Below, piece after piece: positions 1 through 9,497 of a stretch of 64,000 nt of DNA. The notes beneath the pieces were generated by a model. It made no database searches. It was not told the DNA's origin and saw only the letters and a program-made list of their open reading frames with translations. Made by a program: the position numbers and the translations under genes. Origin of the DNA: Gerris lacustris (lineage: Eukaryota > Arthropoda > Insecta > Hemiptera > Gerridae); NCBI GenBank assembly GCA_951217055.1, contig OX578277.1:61288388-61352387 (forward strand), written 5' to 3'. The first letter of the stretch is position 1; the number at the start of each line of letters is the position of its first letter.

Positions 1-217
1 ACAATAACAAATCACAAATGACTTGAAAGTTATAAAAGAACAAAAAATGTCAATAAACTAAATAAATATTTCTACAATAGAAAGTTTAAAATATACTAAT
101 TATTCTATATGAAGTATAATATTATATATTTATATTAAATCTTTCAATTTTCTCTTTATTGGGCAAGATACTTATTTTATTTATTTATTTGTAAAAATAC
201 AATTGCCAATTATACTT
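1..217. other. AT-rich sequence, no feature seen
   Basis: Short A and T runs only; no coding signal, inverted repeat or RNA gene recognised. Confidence 0.5.
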
Positions 218-540
218 TCAGTACAAACAATGGTCCGTAGCCAACTCAACAAATCGGATGAGTTCGTCAACCACCATTATCAGCGCAATCCTTTTACAAT
301 GGTTGCCATTTAAAAGTTTTTTTATATATATAATTATTGACCCATTTATTTAATGACGAAGTAAACGTCTTTAAATGTATTTTTATATGCCAAATTCAAT
401 GGAACTACACAAATGTTTCAAAGGCTCTAGTCAAACCGTCAAAAAGATTATTTTCATTTTTCAATGGGGGATGGGGTTATTTATTTCTTACGAAATATGC
501 GACACATAAAAAAATCTTTAGAAGCATTGATTTGTTAAAA
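218..540 (+). repeat. Interspersed repeat family A, copy 1
   Basis: A core with a GAGTTCGTCAACCA-type segment followed by a GGTTGCCATTT-type segment recurs in the same order near 5588-5690 and 34988-35090. The copies are diverged, so this is an old dispersed repeat. The 99-codon open frame across it (337-636) has no recognisable protein signature and is not treated as a gene. Confidence 0.55.
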
Positions 541-734
541 AATATAATGTCTAATTTTTTATGTAAAAATAAAATAATTGTAATAAGGTGTTCTATTTTT
601 AATAATAATATAAAAAGTGTACATTTTAGATCTTAATTTTAAACAAGACAGAAAAAATGAAAAAGAATAAAAAAAATGTTAACACGTAATAAATAATCTC
701 TTGTCTTGGATAAATTTAGAGATTTGTACTTTTT

Positions 735-1175
735 CGGTACAGTGTAGGTACATAGTATGAAATTTTTAAAATGATAATTCTTCATTTGAAAACTAGCAAA
801 AATTATTGTAAAGAATAACTTTTTCTCGAAAAATGAAATTTTCTGTCATTTACACTTATAGGCAGCCCGAACTTGGGACAGTAGCGAGGGGGACTTTTTA
901 TGACATAAATTACCTTAGGATATTAAATAAACAATTTCATAAAGAGTAACATTATTTCGAAAAATCAAAAATAACCCCACTTTACTCTTGATACTATTTT
1001 AGAAAATTGTAATTTTTGGGTATAGTTTTGAGTACAGTGTACATAGTACGAAATTTATATTATGATAATTCTTCATTTGAAAACAAGCAAAAATTATTAT
1101 AAAGAATAACTTTTTCTCGAAAAATGTTTTTTTTGTTATTTACTCGTATAGGCAACTCGAACTGGGGACATACTG
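735..1175 (+). repeat. Diverged direct repeat (two copies about 300 bp apart)
   Basis: Segments at roughly 735-890 and 1030-1175 share the same order of blocks: TACATAGTA, a TGATAATTCTTCATTTGAAAA block, AAGAATAACTTTTTCTCGAAAAATG and a GGCA-CCGAACT-GGGACA end. Function unknown. Confidence 0.55.
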
Positions 1176-1245
1176 TATATTATATTATTATAATGCATAA
1201 TATATTACGCTTATACACCAATTCTGGTGAAATGAATAATAATTT

Positions 1246-1320
1246 TTACCTCCTTGGTGCAATGGTTAGCGCTTTTGCCTGCTGAATCGGTGGTCGGTGA
1301 ATCGAGGCAAGTCCAAATGA
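1246..1320 (+). repeat. tRNA-like segment, possible SINE head or tRNA pseudogene
   Basis: The stretch starting near 1250 reads like a tRNA 5' half: TGGTGCAATGGTTAGCGC resembles a D-arm/A-box. The downstream part (GGTGAATCGAGGC) is only a weak B-box match, and I cannot close a full cloverleaf. A decayed tRNA or SINE remnant is more likely than a working tRNA gene. Confidence 0.3.
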
Positions 1321-1374
1321 AAGACTTTTTGATTTACCTAAAAAAAATTAATCACTTAGAGGAGTCTTTAAATA

Positions 1375-1393
1375 CCCCCCCCCCCCCCCCCCC
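1375..1393 (+). repeat. Poly(C) run
   Basis: Nineteen consecutive C residues in an AT-rich setting. Confidence 0.9.
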
Positions 1394-2640
1394 TTGTTTA
1401 TATGTATGTAATAAATATTATTTATATAATATGCATTACTTAAATAAGATTTATAGTGCTATTTCATTATATTATTAATTAAATCTAAGTAATAACAATT
1501 TTAGTGTTTTCTTTATCTGGAACCAACAAATCCTTATTTCAATGAACATAGTATATAAGTGGAGCAATTTGATTTTATATAGGATTAAATCTAAGTTAAG
1601 TGCTTCTTTTAGTAACGATTTAAACTCTTAACTATATGTATGACATATTTTAAATATGATAGTTTTATAATTATATTATATTAATATGTAGGAGGGAACA
1701 TAAAATCAACTCTTTCTAGAACTTACGTTTCACTTCTAATGCGTGAGAGTCTCACACATACTTTTTTTTATACTCGTTAGTTCCCTATCAATAAATATAT
1801 TTTTTTATTTAAGCTTTTCTTTCAATTTCTATATATTTATTTTTAAAACCTATTTTTGTAAGTAATGGCTGTCATTAGTAGGGTTCTAACTTATTCTACC
1901 GAAAAACTGTTTCGCATACTCATTTTCACTGATGGTATCAGTACACTGGTACTATCAGTAGAGTAGGTGTTTTTATTGACATCGTATTATATCCATATAT
2001 TAAAAAAATATATTACACTCTTAGTTCTTGAATTGAATTTTTTTAAGGTGAGAGATAATTTATATATTTTAACATTTGTTATATAATAAAGTAACTAATT
2101 TTATAGCATAAGCTTTTTAAAACAAATTTGTTCTCCTTACTAAACTCTCACGCTCACCTGCGAACATCTCTTTCAATGATTGATTATGCGTTTAACAATC
2201 ATAGTAGCTAGTTTAATTTTTCAATTTCAACATTCGTATAAATTGATTTTTCTGATCATGTAAATCGGCCCAGTAGTTTAGGTTCTTAGGCTCGAATAAA
2301 CAGACATTTTTCAAAAATTCGTTTTTTAGAATCATTGAACCTTAAAACATGTAAGTATAATATTGGCATTGATATCACAATACTTTTTCTCTATTATACA
2401 TATTATAATATGTATATGAGAAAATAAAAAAAAATAATGCAATAAATTAAAATTTCCGCATTTTAAAATGAAACACCAGTTTTTTTTTTTTTTTACAATA
2501 CAAAGAAACTAGGTCCTTTGACATCTATAATGAAACAAATTGTTAATAAGTAAATTAAAATATTATACGTGATGCGTGTAGTTATTAAGACAGTGATGTA
2601 TGTAAAGAATGAAAACAAATTCGGATCAGCAATGCTGATT
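1394..2640. other. AT-rich non-coding sequence
   Basis: No exon, RNA gene or clear transposon end recognised. It holds T and A homopolymers, e.g. near 2480. Confidence 0.4.
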
Positions 2641-2701
2641 CCCTACCAGGCCCGGTGCACACTTGCGGCAAAAGTAATCATGACCATGCGTCATTTCTAA
2701 T

Positions 2702-2751
2702 CTGCGTCTTATCGGATAGGCCTGAGCCTATCCTGCGTCTTATAGGATAGG
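2702..2751 (+). repeat. Short direct repeat with palindromic spacer
   Basis: CTGCGTCTTATCGGATAGG (2702-2720) is repeated almost exactly at 2733-2751. The junction between them forms the palindrome GGATAGGCCTGAGCCTATCC. The stretch is clearly richer in G+C than its neighbours. Origin unknown. Confidence 0.6.
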
Positions 2752-2846
2752 CTCATTTGCCTCTAACCGAGATGGATTCTATATGTGCCGAAATATTTAA
2801 TAAGAAGTTGTTTAAATTGTATTATGTTGAAAATTGAATTTACTGG

Positions 2847-2999
2847 TTAAATTTTTTTGAAAAATATTTTCGCAAATGCTTTCCAAAGCGGAGTGTTTTT
2901 GATCCGATCCTTATACTCCTCATGACCAACATCCCAAATTACCGGGAGCACTTTTACCTCGTCGATGAAAAGTTCAATGTCCACATTTTCCTCACACAT
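2847..2999 (-). pseudogene. MADF-domain protein fragment
   Basis: The minus strand has an ATG-started frame of 50 codons. Its text, with ELFIDEVKVLPVIWDVGHEE followed by YKDRIKNTPLW-AFAKIF, matches the first half of a MADF (Myb/SANT-like in Adf-1) DNA-binding domain: hydrophobic helix, L-P-x-I/L-W-D, then Y-K-D-R and a W-AF helix. A full MADF domain is about 85 residues, so the C-terminal half (the K-W-K-x-L-R region) is missing. The frame ends at a TAA, with a possible GT donor a few bases later. It is either a first exon whose donor I cannot place or a truncated gene copy. MADF proteins bind DNA as transcription factors, and the domain also occurs in some transposons. Confidence 0.55.
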
Positions 3000-3244
3000 C
3001 GTGTGGATATACTATGTGTAGAATATTAGAAAACGAATATAAAAAGCTCGAACTTAGTTATTTATTGACTACTTTATTATAAACTGCTTTTAATTGCTGT
3101 GCTCAAAATAAATCTCATATCTCCAAGGTCTACACACAATCGGGAGATAACTACTGAGTTATTATAAGATCAATTTTTAAGTAATAAATAAAAACACTAT
3201 TTAAATACTTCTTTGCTGGTCTAAATCACAAGTTTTTTGTTTTA

Positions 3245-3492
3245 TTTTTTTTTTTTTTTTATTCAACATTCAATTCAATTAATATACAGAAATACATTTA
3301 ATACAATAAGCAATGGTTATTGAAAAATTCTAAAAATACATACATAATTTTTTTGTTGTACTCCTCTACAAGGTTGCCCCAGCGTAGAGGAGGAGTCTGT
3401 TAGCCTAATCTTAGAATAATATATTTATTAAAATTTACATACAATTTTTGACCATGTTATACAAATACATGCACACATATATATACAAACAA

Positions 3493-3541
<49 letters not shown>

Positions 3542-4162
3542 TTTATAAATTTTATTGTTTTAATATGTAATGTTGGCATGAATGTACATTTCATGTTTTC
3601 TCATTCTTTACTACAATTTAGTAGTTGTTGCTATTCGATATCTCATCTGAAAGTTTAATTTATTTCCGTAGAAAAATAATCTTCAGTAATCTTTGTTCCC
3701 TAACCATTTATTAATTATAAATAAAAATTATAATTTTTTAAATCCGGTAGAGTCTCCTTAATAATTATTACTGATTTATATTATTATTATTGTTTTTTAT
3801 AATGTATTTTGAGCTGTAATTTAAATTTGTTGTATTGTGTTATAAGTTTTATGTTTTCCGGCAATTTATTATAAAGTTTCGGTCCTATATATGTCCAGTG
3901 TTTTGACGTTGTGGTAGTTCGTGTTTTGGGTATTGTTAGTAAATTTTGCGCTTGTCTTCTGGTTGTATCAATGTTCTACAGGTAAAAAATAATTGTAATA
4001 TTTTTTAATTATTAGTATTGATGTATAAGAAAATAGTTCTGAATTATTTAGTATATTTAATTGTTTATAAAGAGGAACAGCAAAATCATATTTATTTTTT
4101 CTGCAAATTATTTTAAGCAATGTATTTTGAGTGGATTGAAGATTAACACTTACTTTTAACAC
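3245..4162 (-). mobile_element. 5'-truncated non-LTR retrotransposon (LINE), C-terminal ORF2 relic
   Basis: On the minus strand, two adjacent frames give the end of a reverse-transcriptase ORF. One (4162-3968) reads LQSTQNTLLKIICRKNKYDF then PLYKQLNIL. After a frameshift near 3968 the other reads DTTRRQAQNLLTIPKTRT, HWTYIGPKLYNKLPENIK and a stop near 3790. The 'IGPKLYNKLPE...LK' ending is typical of CR1/Jockey/RTE-like ORF2 C-termini. A 3' UTR follows, ending in a poly(A) tail seen as the T run near 3243-3260. The frameshift and missing catalytic domains show it is inactive. Clade assignment is not possible from this piece. Confidence 0.7.
3495..3539. repeat. (TA)n microsatellite
   Basis: Uninterrupted TA dinucleotides inside the LINE 3' UTR. 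Confidence 0.9.
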
Positions 4163-4283
4163 TTTACCATACTGGTGTCAGCATGTTTGCTATCTTCATT
4201 GGTTAAGTTCAAACTTTTTGTTCTTAACAACTGAAGATAGCAAACATGCTGAATGGTAAACATGGTATGGTAAAGTGTTAAAA
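4155..4283. repeat. Small palindromic element
   Basis: TTTTAACACTTTACCATA at the left pairs with TATGGTAAAGTGTTAAAA at the right. Further inside, CAGCATGTTTGCTATCTTCA pairs with its complement near 4232-4251. About 130 bp in all, MITE-like; its left edge coincides with where the LINE homology stops. Confidence 0.65.
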
Positions 4284-4489
4284 ATACTTGTGATTTAGAC
4301 CAATAATGAAGTACCTAATATTTAAATAGTGTTTTTATTTTTTAAATGAAAGATGTGTAACTATCACAAAATCTCGGTCCAAACTACGAATTTCCATGTT
4401 ATTTACTAGATCAGTTATTGAAGTTTAAAAAAAAAATACTTAATTAGAAAAATCAGATGAGTTCTTTTGAAGATGTCGGTGTAAAATAT

Positions 4490-4800
4490 ATGTATGCTTG
4501 TGTGCATATGAAGGTCTAACAAATGAGCGCAGAAGGTTAAAACGTATATGAGACCAAGAATGAGCTAATTATGACTTGCCATCCGAACTTCAATAAAATT
4601 GAACGAGTAGTTTTTAAGATATATGTTGGTTCGCAAAAATTGAACATTCAAACCGACAGACAGACACGAGGAACAAAAATGTTCTCTGATTTCTGAATCG
4701 GTTTTTTGTTTGGGAATCTTTGGATTCGGAAACATAAACATTTTTTGTTCTTCGGGATGATCACATATTTTCTTTCTGTTTCGTTCGGTAAGATCGGAAA
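4490..4800 (+). repeat. Diverged repeat related to family B
   Basis: It shares the 'cannot-tolerate' style block order with 25.5-25.96 kb and 42.8-43.27 kb: CGACAGACAGACACGAG, AAATGTTC-CTGAT-TCTGAA, then a TTCGGTAAG-TCGGAA end. Confidence 0.5.
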
Positions 4801-5587
4801 CAATAAATTATAATATAGCAACAAATAAGTTTATCACAAGAAATAATTAATTAATTATTTTTAATTGTTTATTTAAATAATGATAGAACATGTGTTATTT
4901 AAAATGAATGTTTAGTTAAATTGATCCCTAGATCCTAGTAGTAGGAAATAATAGCATTGTAATGCTTCAAAAGCAAATAACATATAAATAATTATACAGA
5001 TTTTATAAATAATTTTACATTTAGGCACATTTCCTTATCCCGAGGATTAATTGGATATTAAATGATAGCAAATCATTTACGAAGTGTTTGTATTGTTGTT
5101 TAATACGGAACCAGAGTTGCGCATTATGAAGGCAATGAATAGAAAGCGAGTAAACATCATGGGAAATAAACGTGTTTCTGATGTAAATCAACCACTTGAA
5201 TTACATAGGATACTGGGAATCAAATCAAATTCTAATTAAATTGCCGTTTCCATAGGAACTGCCAAAATTGCGCGTATTGTGTGAGTTTACTCTAGTAATA
5301 TACGGCTTAATTAATCCTCCAACTCTTTTACATTCGTATTTTATTTAGTATATTTTTAAAAGGGGTATAAAAAGGAAATCATTTATTCTAATATTATGAA
5401 ACTGTATTATTGAATTCAAAGATATTTAGGATTGAGTCAGCATATTAACTGCCTAATTTATTTGACAAGTAAATCTCATCAGAAAGCTATATTGTTTATA
5501 GTTTATTATAAGCCGTTTTTGAATGAACGTAAGTTGAACAAGAAAATAAATAAATTGGTCAAGTTGGTACGTGCATTAAGCACATAC
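4801..5587. other. AT-rich sequence, nothing recognised
   Basis: No supported exon, RNA or transposon signature. Confidence 0.4.
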
Positions 5588-5900
5588 AAATGATCCATAG
5601 GCAATTTAACAAATAGGACGAGTTCGTCAATCAGCATAATCGGCCCAGCCATATCAAGATGGCGGCCATTTTAAAGTTTATTTTAGCTATTACTTTTGAA
5701 TCATTAAGCGTTTGTTCTCTGTCATTATAAACAGAGAACAAACGCTTTTATTTGAATTCATATTGTCTATACGCAATGAAACTACTTCAAAGTGTGGAAT
5801 TGTGTATATAAAAAAATATGGCATGACTGAAAAATTCCTTAAACCCCTTAGGAACTTTGAAGTAGTACTTACGGTTTTTCACTTGGGTATTTTGGACGAA
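5588..5900 (+). repeat. Interspersed repeat family A, copy 2
   Basis: It carries the family core (ACGAGTTCGTCAATCAGCAT, then AAGATGGCGGCCATTTTAAAG). It is interrupted or extended by a short perfect hairpin at 5706-5747. Confidence 0.55.
5706..5747. repeat. Perfect 17-bp stem hairpin
   Basis: AAGCGTTTGTTCTCTGT (5706-5722) pairs perfectly with ACAGAGAACAAACGCTT (5731-5747) across an 8-base loop. It is not seen at the equivalent place in the other family A copies. Confidence 0.8.
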
Positions 5901-6714
5901 AAATAACTATATTTTTTCGATGTGTTGTTAAAGAAAATAGAGGGAAAATTTTCAAGGGCACATTGCGCAAAGTTGAATTAGTACAACAACGAAACCAAAT
6001 ATACCTATATTTGTACCCAGCGCTCCCAAATTTAGAGATATATTTTATTTCTTGGTTTCTCTTTGATATTTTGTTGTTTCATGGTCACACTTCTCCACTG
6101 ACTCAAGAAATACGTGCTGTCGCGGGGCACCCGGTAGGAGCGAAGTTCCTTACATTTTTCATTAAATATAAAATTATAAAATCACAATGCTAAGTACGTA
6201 TACGTTGCTAACTTCTTATACATGGCGGAGTTAGAAAAGAGGCAAAATTAAAAGTAACAAACGGTTTGTACCTAGGCAAAATTAAAAGCAAAACATTATT
6301 TGTATCATTAAAGCAAGCGTCTTACAATAAATATGGATTGAATATTGAGAAAAAAAGTTAATCATGATCAGTTTATACAATAAATATGTATTCAATATTG
6401 AAAAAAAAGTTAATCATGATGAGTTTATAGTTAAAGAGTATGTTTGTAGTTGTTAGGAAATAAGACGGTTCTTATTTTCAAGGGTTTTGTAGACCTACCT
6501 ACCCGGCCTACTAATTTAAAATATTATAAAATATATCTCTTCCCTACTCAAAAAAGTCTGCTTGTATCAGGTTGAAATTTTACATGCCTGTTTTAATTTT
6601 ACTTTAGACGATGTGTAAGAAGTTTCATTAAAATCTTTACGTTAGAACGTAAGATATCGATAAAAACGTTTTTTTTATTTTTAAAATAATTTAATTTTTA
6701 GGTCCGCTTTAATA
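5901..6714. other. Non-coding stretch with a short tandem duplication
   Basis: At about 6330-6432 a unit of roughly 55 bp (ACAATAAATATG-ATT-AATATTGA then AGTTAATCATGAT-AGTTTATA) is present twice. Nothing else recognised; the 76-codon frame at 5963-6193 has no family signature. Confidence 0.45.
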
Positions 6715-7090
6715 AATTTAGCGATCTTTATCACTTCATAGCAGTGTCGGTGTTCGTTTTACTAAAACAATTTATTTATAAAAGTTGTTTGTCTCATTAA
6801 ATAGATGAAGTTAGAATTTTTCCCCGTCCTAAAATTCCGATTTCAAATTGGAAGCTTACGTTTACGCGAGCGTTGCGCGTGAACGCTTAAGCGGATAACG
6901 CTGTCCCACGAACTCATCCTGGGCATTGGTAAAATAAACATGTGTACCAAATTTCAACTAACTTGGTCATCTTTTGCTCAAGTTATCGTCATCGGTAGAT
7001 TTCGTGACACTTGGTTTTGTGACAGTCGTTTTTTTCGGTTTCACTCCCGGGCTTCAGAACGTGCCATAAGGAACTCCGTTCCAATAAATT
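6715..7090 (+). repeat. Interspersed repeat family B, partial copy
   Basis: Shared blocks with 25.5 kb and 42.8 kb: GCGATCTTTA-CACTTCATA, TTTACGCGAGCGTTGC, GAACTC-TCCTGGGCATTGGT and TACCAAATTTCA. It lacks the family 3' end. Confidence 0.65.
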
Positions 7091-7107
7091 ATATATTATA
7101 TATATAT

Positions 7108-7150
7108 ACTAGGGGGCTCTGCCCCTTACTCGTTTCGCTCGTCGAAAAGC
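7108..7150 (+). repeat. Short GC-rich repeat end
   Basis: CTAGGGGGCTCTGCCCCTTA then CTCGTTTCGCTCG resembles the segment at 63404-63430 (CTAGAGGACTCTGCCCCTAC then TCGCTTCC). It probably marks the end of a dispersed element. Confidence 0.4.
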
Positions 7151-7274
7151 GGTCGCTACCTTGACACTTTGACCCATTTGATTGTTTACAAAACATGTAC
7201 GTTTTTAATTATATAGGTATAGATATAGTTATATATCAAATTGTAAGTTGTTACCGCAAGTTCTTAAGTTATTA

Positions 7275-7370
7275 AATGAGGATATCCCTACCGTCGATAC
7301 TTGCTTCATCTGGGGATCACAGTGATCCCTAGATCAAGCAAGTATCGATGGTAGGGATATCATCATTTGA
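7275..7370. repeat. Long near-perfect palindrome
   Basis: Two arms of about 47 bp meet around 7322; GATATCCCTACCGTCGATAC in the left arm pairs with GTATCGATGGTAGGGATATC in the right. It lies about 200 bp before the retroviral LTR. Confidence 0.8.
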
Positions 7371-7568
7371 TATATATATATTTGAATTTTAGGTTACGTA
7401 GTCCAAATTTTCGAAGTTAGTGAGTAAAACTTAATAAATTTATCTATAAAGATATTTTTTTATAGAAGAGGTAAAAAAAGAGAGTTAATTATTAATTATT
7501 CAATGATTCTCGCCGTCGACCTTCATTTAGAAATATTCTAATAACTTAATTATGATCGTCTCCGAACT

Positions 7569-7572
7569 TGCA
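7569..7572. repeat. 5' target-site duplication TGCA
   Basis: The bases before the 5' LTR are TGCA, and the same four bases follow the 3' LTR at 15740-15743. A 4-bp duplication is usual for Gypsy-group integrases. Confidence 0.85.
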
Positions 7573-7648
7573 AGTTATAATATGATATATTGATGACTAA
7601 GACAATACTTAGACACACTGACACACACATACATTCACAAGCTAATCT

Positions 7649-7676
7649 TGACGTCAGAAGCATTTCTCTATATAAG
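7649..7676 (+). promoter_or_regulatory. LTR core promoter: CRE plus TATA box
   Basis: A perfect palindromic TGACGTCA (7649-7656), the consensus CREB/ATF site, sits 12 bases before TATATAAG (7669-7676). The same pair is in the 3' LTR at +7859. Transcription should start about 25-30 bases after the TATA box, near 7700. Factor binding is inferred. Confidence 0.6.
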
Positions 7677-7755
7677 CTGACCACACCCAAGACTAGCTGC
7701 ACTGCACTTCATTTTCATTCATTTCTTTTGCCACTGTATTATTTAATACTTTTAA

Positions 7756-7785
7756 GGTAAGACGTTGGTGTCTCCAACTCTTACC
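7756..7785 (+). promoter_or_regulatory. LTR leader hairpin containing a donor-like GGTAAGA
   Basis: GGTAAGA (7756-7762) pairs with TCTTACC (7779-7785), reinforced by GTTGG/CCAAC inside. AAG|GTAAGA is a good splice-donor match, so the fold could mask a donor in the transcribed leader. Confidence 0.4.
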
Positions 7786-7879
7786 AAATATATGAGACAG
7801 TTTATGTAGTTGTAATTTTTGTATGTTTATCTCAAAATAAACTTTTTAAAAAAACAGTTCAGCGAGTGGTTCACTTAAT

Positions 7880-7896
7880 TGGCGCAGTCGGTAGGA
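7880..7896 (+). other. Primer-binding site, tRNA-Ser type
   Basis: TGGCGCAGTCGGTAGGA starts at the LTR boundary and shares the last T of the LTR. TGGCGCAGTCG is the complement of the 3' end of a tRNA-Ser with a GCAGTCG acceptor stem. This is the primer class of the 17.6/297 errantiviruses, not the tRNA-Lys of gypsy itself. Confidence 0.75.
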
Positions 7897-8050
7897 CAGC
7901 CCTGGATTAGCTGAGAGGATATCAGCTAAGTTCCGTAGGATTAGCCAGGACACACCTAGAATTTCGAGACTCTGTGGCCCAACCTGTTTCTGGACTTCAT
8001 CGAGAACAACCAGAGCGGCTGGACCTTTCTCCACAGTTTCTCTTCTAAAC

Positions 8051-8067
8051 ATGATATCACTCCTACT
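8051..8067 (+). CDS. env: Putative leader exon supplying the env start codon
   Basis: An ATG at 8051 opens five codons plus two bases, then a strong donor (GTGAGT at 8068). Its phase fits the acceptor before env (TTTTAG ending 13736). The codons are hydrophobic, as expected for the start of a signal peptide. The env body has no ATG at its front, which supports this. Errantivirus env is known to come from spliced RNA; the exact junction here is inferred. Confidence 0.6.
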
Positions 8068-8228
8068 GTGAGTAAATTTATAATTTGAATGATATATTTG
8101 TAAAGGAATATTGATCAAGGAATAATAATCAAAATACTTAAAGTAATTTTTTTTTATGAAATAATAATAATTTTTTTTTGAAATAATAAATTTTTATATA
8201 TAATAATAAATTTAATAATCATATAAAA

Positions 8229-9497
8229 ATGGCAGAACAAGCCGTGAATTATCAGTTGCTGAAATTATTTATTGACACTATTCCAGCATATAGTGGAAAC
8301 GTAAACACACTATCGATATTTTTGAATAACGTTGAAAGCCTATTGACGCAATTCGGCAATAGAGCCAATCCCGCTGACCCTATTAACACATTTTTATTCA
8401 GGGTAGTTGTTGGAAAGTTATCCGGACGAGCTCTGGACCTAATTGGGTCCAGAACCGAATTAAATACATGGGGAGAAATTAAAAATCTATTAACTCTTAC
8501 TTTTGGCGATCAGCGTAATATTGATTGCCTCATTCAGGACCTAATGTCCATAACTCCCAACAGAAACGAAGCTCCTTATGATTTTGGCATGAGATGTCAA
8601 GACGCAAGATGCTTGATTCTTTCTAAATTGAATATGCTAGACATAACAGAGGAACAGAAAAGAATCCGAATTGAGGATTATGATGACTTAACACTAAAAA
8701 CTTATATTAGGGGATTACAAGGTAATCTGCAAACAAATGTAAGATTGAGAAATCCTAGAAATTTAGAAGTAGCTATGTCATATGTGATAGAAGAAGAAAA
8801 TTTTCTTTATTCTCTTAGAAGGGCATCTAACACCCAAAGTAATTATAGTCCTCCACCGAGAGTGACTCCTATGAATAACAATAATAACTTGAGTAACAGA
8901 AATAATAATAACTATCAAAGAAATAATAATAATTATCAAAGGTATAGCAATAATAACAATTTCAATAATAATAATTCAAGGAATGACAATAATAATTATA
9001 ATAATAGATTTAACAATCAAAATATGAATAACAATTTTAACAGATTTAATAATAACAATAATCAAAATATGAATTATAATAATAACAACAATGGAAATAA
9101 TAACAATAGGTTTAATAACCAAAATTACAGAAACAATGGTTATAACCAAAATAACCAAAATAATTTTAGAAATAATAATAATAATAATTCCAATTTTAAT
9201 AATAATTATCCGAGAAATAATTACAACGGATATCAAAGAGGACAAGGAACAAATTTCCAAAATAATCAACCAAATAGAAGTCCTCAGAATATTAATAATA
9301 ATAATAACGCAACTAAACCTAATTTAAATACGGCTACTCCAATGGAGGTAGACCGAACAAGGAATACTAGGATGTTCGCCCAAGAAGTGGCTAATACAAG
9401 TGATTTTAATGATAATCAAAATCCAAATTTTGATGCTGACAATCAGCAAAATGATTATCCTTTTCGCGAGCCAGCCTCTCAAAACCAAGAGAGCTGA
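8229..9497 (+). CDS. gag: Gag polyprotein of the errantivirus
   Basis: 422 residues; ATG in an AAAATGG context about 350 bases after the primer site. Residues 1-200 are helical and hydrophilic with a capsid-like pattern (LSGRALDLIG, TWGEIKNLL, FGDQRN, LKTYIRGLQGNLQTNVR), matching the capsid region of Gypsy/errantivirus Gag. Residues about 215-370 are extremely Asn-rich with repeated Q-R-N and Y-N-N. No C-x2-C-x4-H-x4-C zinc knuckle is visible, as in other errantiviruses, so the Asn/Arg tail may do RNA binding (inference). The last 43 bases overlap the start of pol in the -1 frame. Nothing in the frame looks broken. Confidence 0.9.
   Translation: MAEQAVNYQLLKLFIDTIPAYSGNVNTLSIFLNNVESLLTQFGNRANPADPINTFLFRVVVGKLSGRALDLIGSRTELNTWGEIKNLLTLTFGDQRNIDCLIQDLMSITPNRNEAPYDFGMRCQDARCLILSKLNMLDITEEQKRIRIEDYDDLTLKTYIRGLQGNLQTNVRLRNPRNLEVAMSYVIEEENFLYSLRRASNTQSNYSPPPRVTPMNNNNNLSNRNNNNYQRNNNNYQRYSNNNNFNNNNSRNDNNNYNNRFNNQNMNNNFNRFNNNNNQNMNYNNNNNGNNNNRFNNQNYRNNGYNQNNQNNFRNNNNNNSNFNNNYPRNNYNGYQRGQGTNFQNNQPNRSPQNINNNNNATKPNLNTATPMEVDRTRNTRMFAQEVANTSDFNDNQNPNFDADNQQNDYPFREPASQNQES

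Larger units (their letters stand above)
3186..4338. mobile_element. TIR element enclosing a LINE fragment and a hairpin
   Basis: About 48 bp at 3186-3233 return in inverted orientation at 4286-4338; both carry AAAACACTATTTAAATA and a GGTCTAAATCACAAGT end. The interval is mostly a minus-strand LINE 3' end plus a small palindrome. It could be a non-autonomous DNA transposon that later received a LINE, or one that carries captured LINE sequence. I could not settle the target duplication. Confidence 0.5.
7573..7880 (+). repeat. 5' LTR (308 bp)
   Basis: It begins AGTTATAATATG and ends CACTTAATT, the AGT...ATT type of end seen in errantiviruses. It contains a CRE, a TATA box, a hairpin with a GGTAAGA donor-like sequence, and AATAAA at 7836-7841. 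It matches the 3' LTR base for base by eye. Confidence 0.93.

Noticed and set aside
1246..1320. Functional tRNA gene
   Set aside because: Only the 5' half looks like a tRNA; the T-arm and acceptor pairing cannot be closed.
7846..8118. 90-codon minus frame across the LTR end and leader
   Set aside because: It overlaps the primer-binding site and LTR boundary; antisense coincidence.
8976..9269. 97-codon minus-strand frame rich in Ile and Val
   Set aside because: It is the antisense of the Asn-codon (AAT) tract of gag; composition alone explains it.
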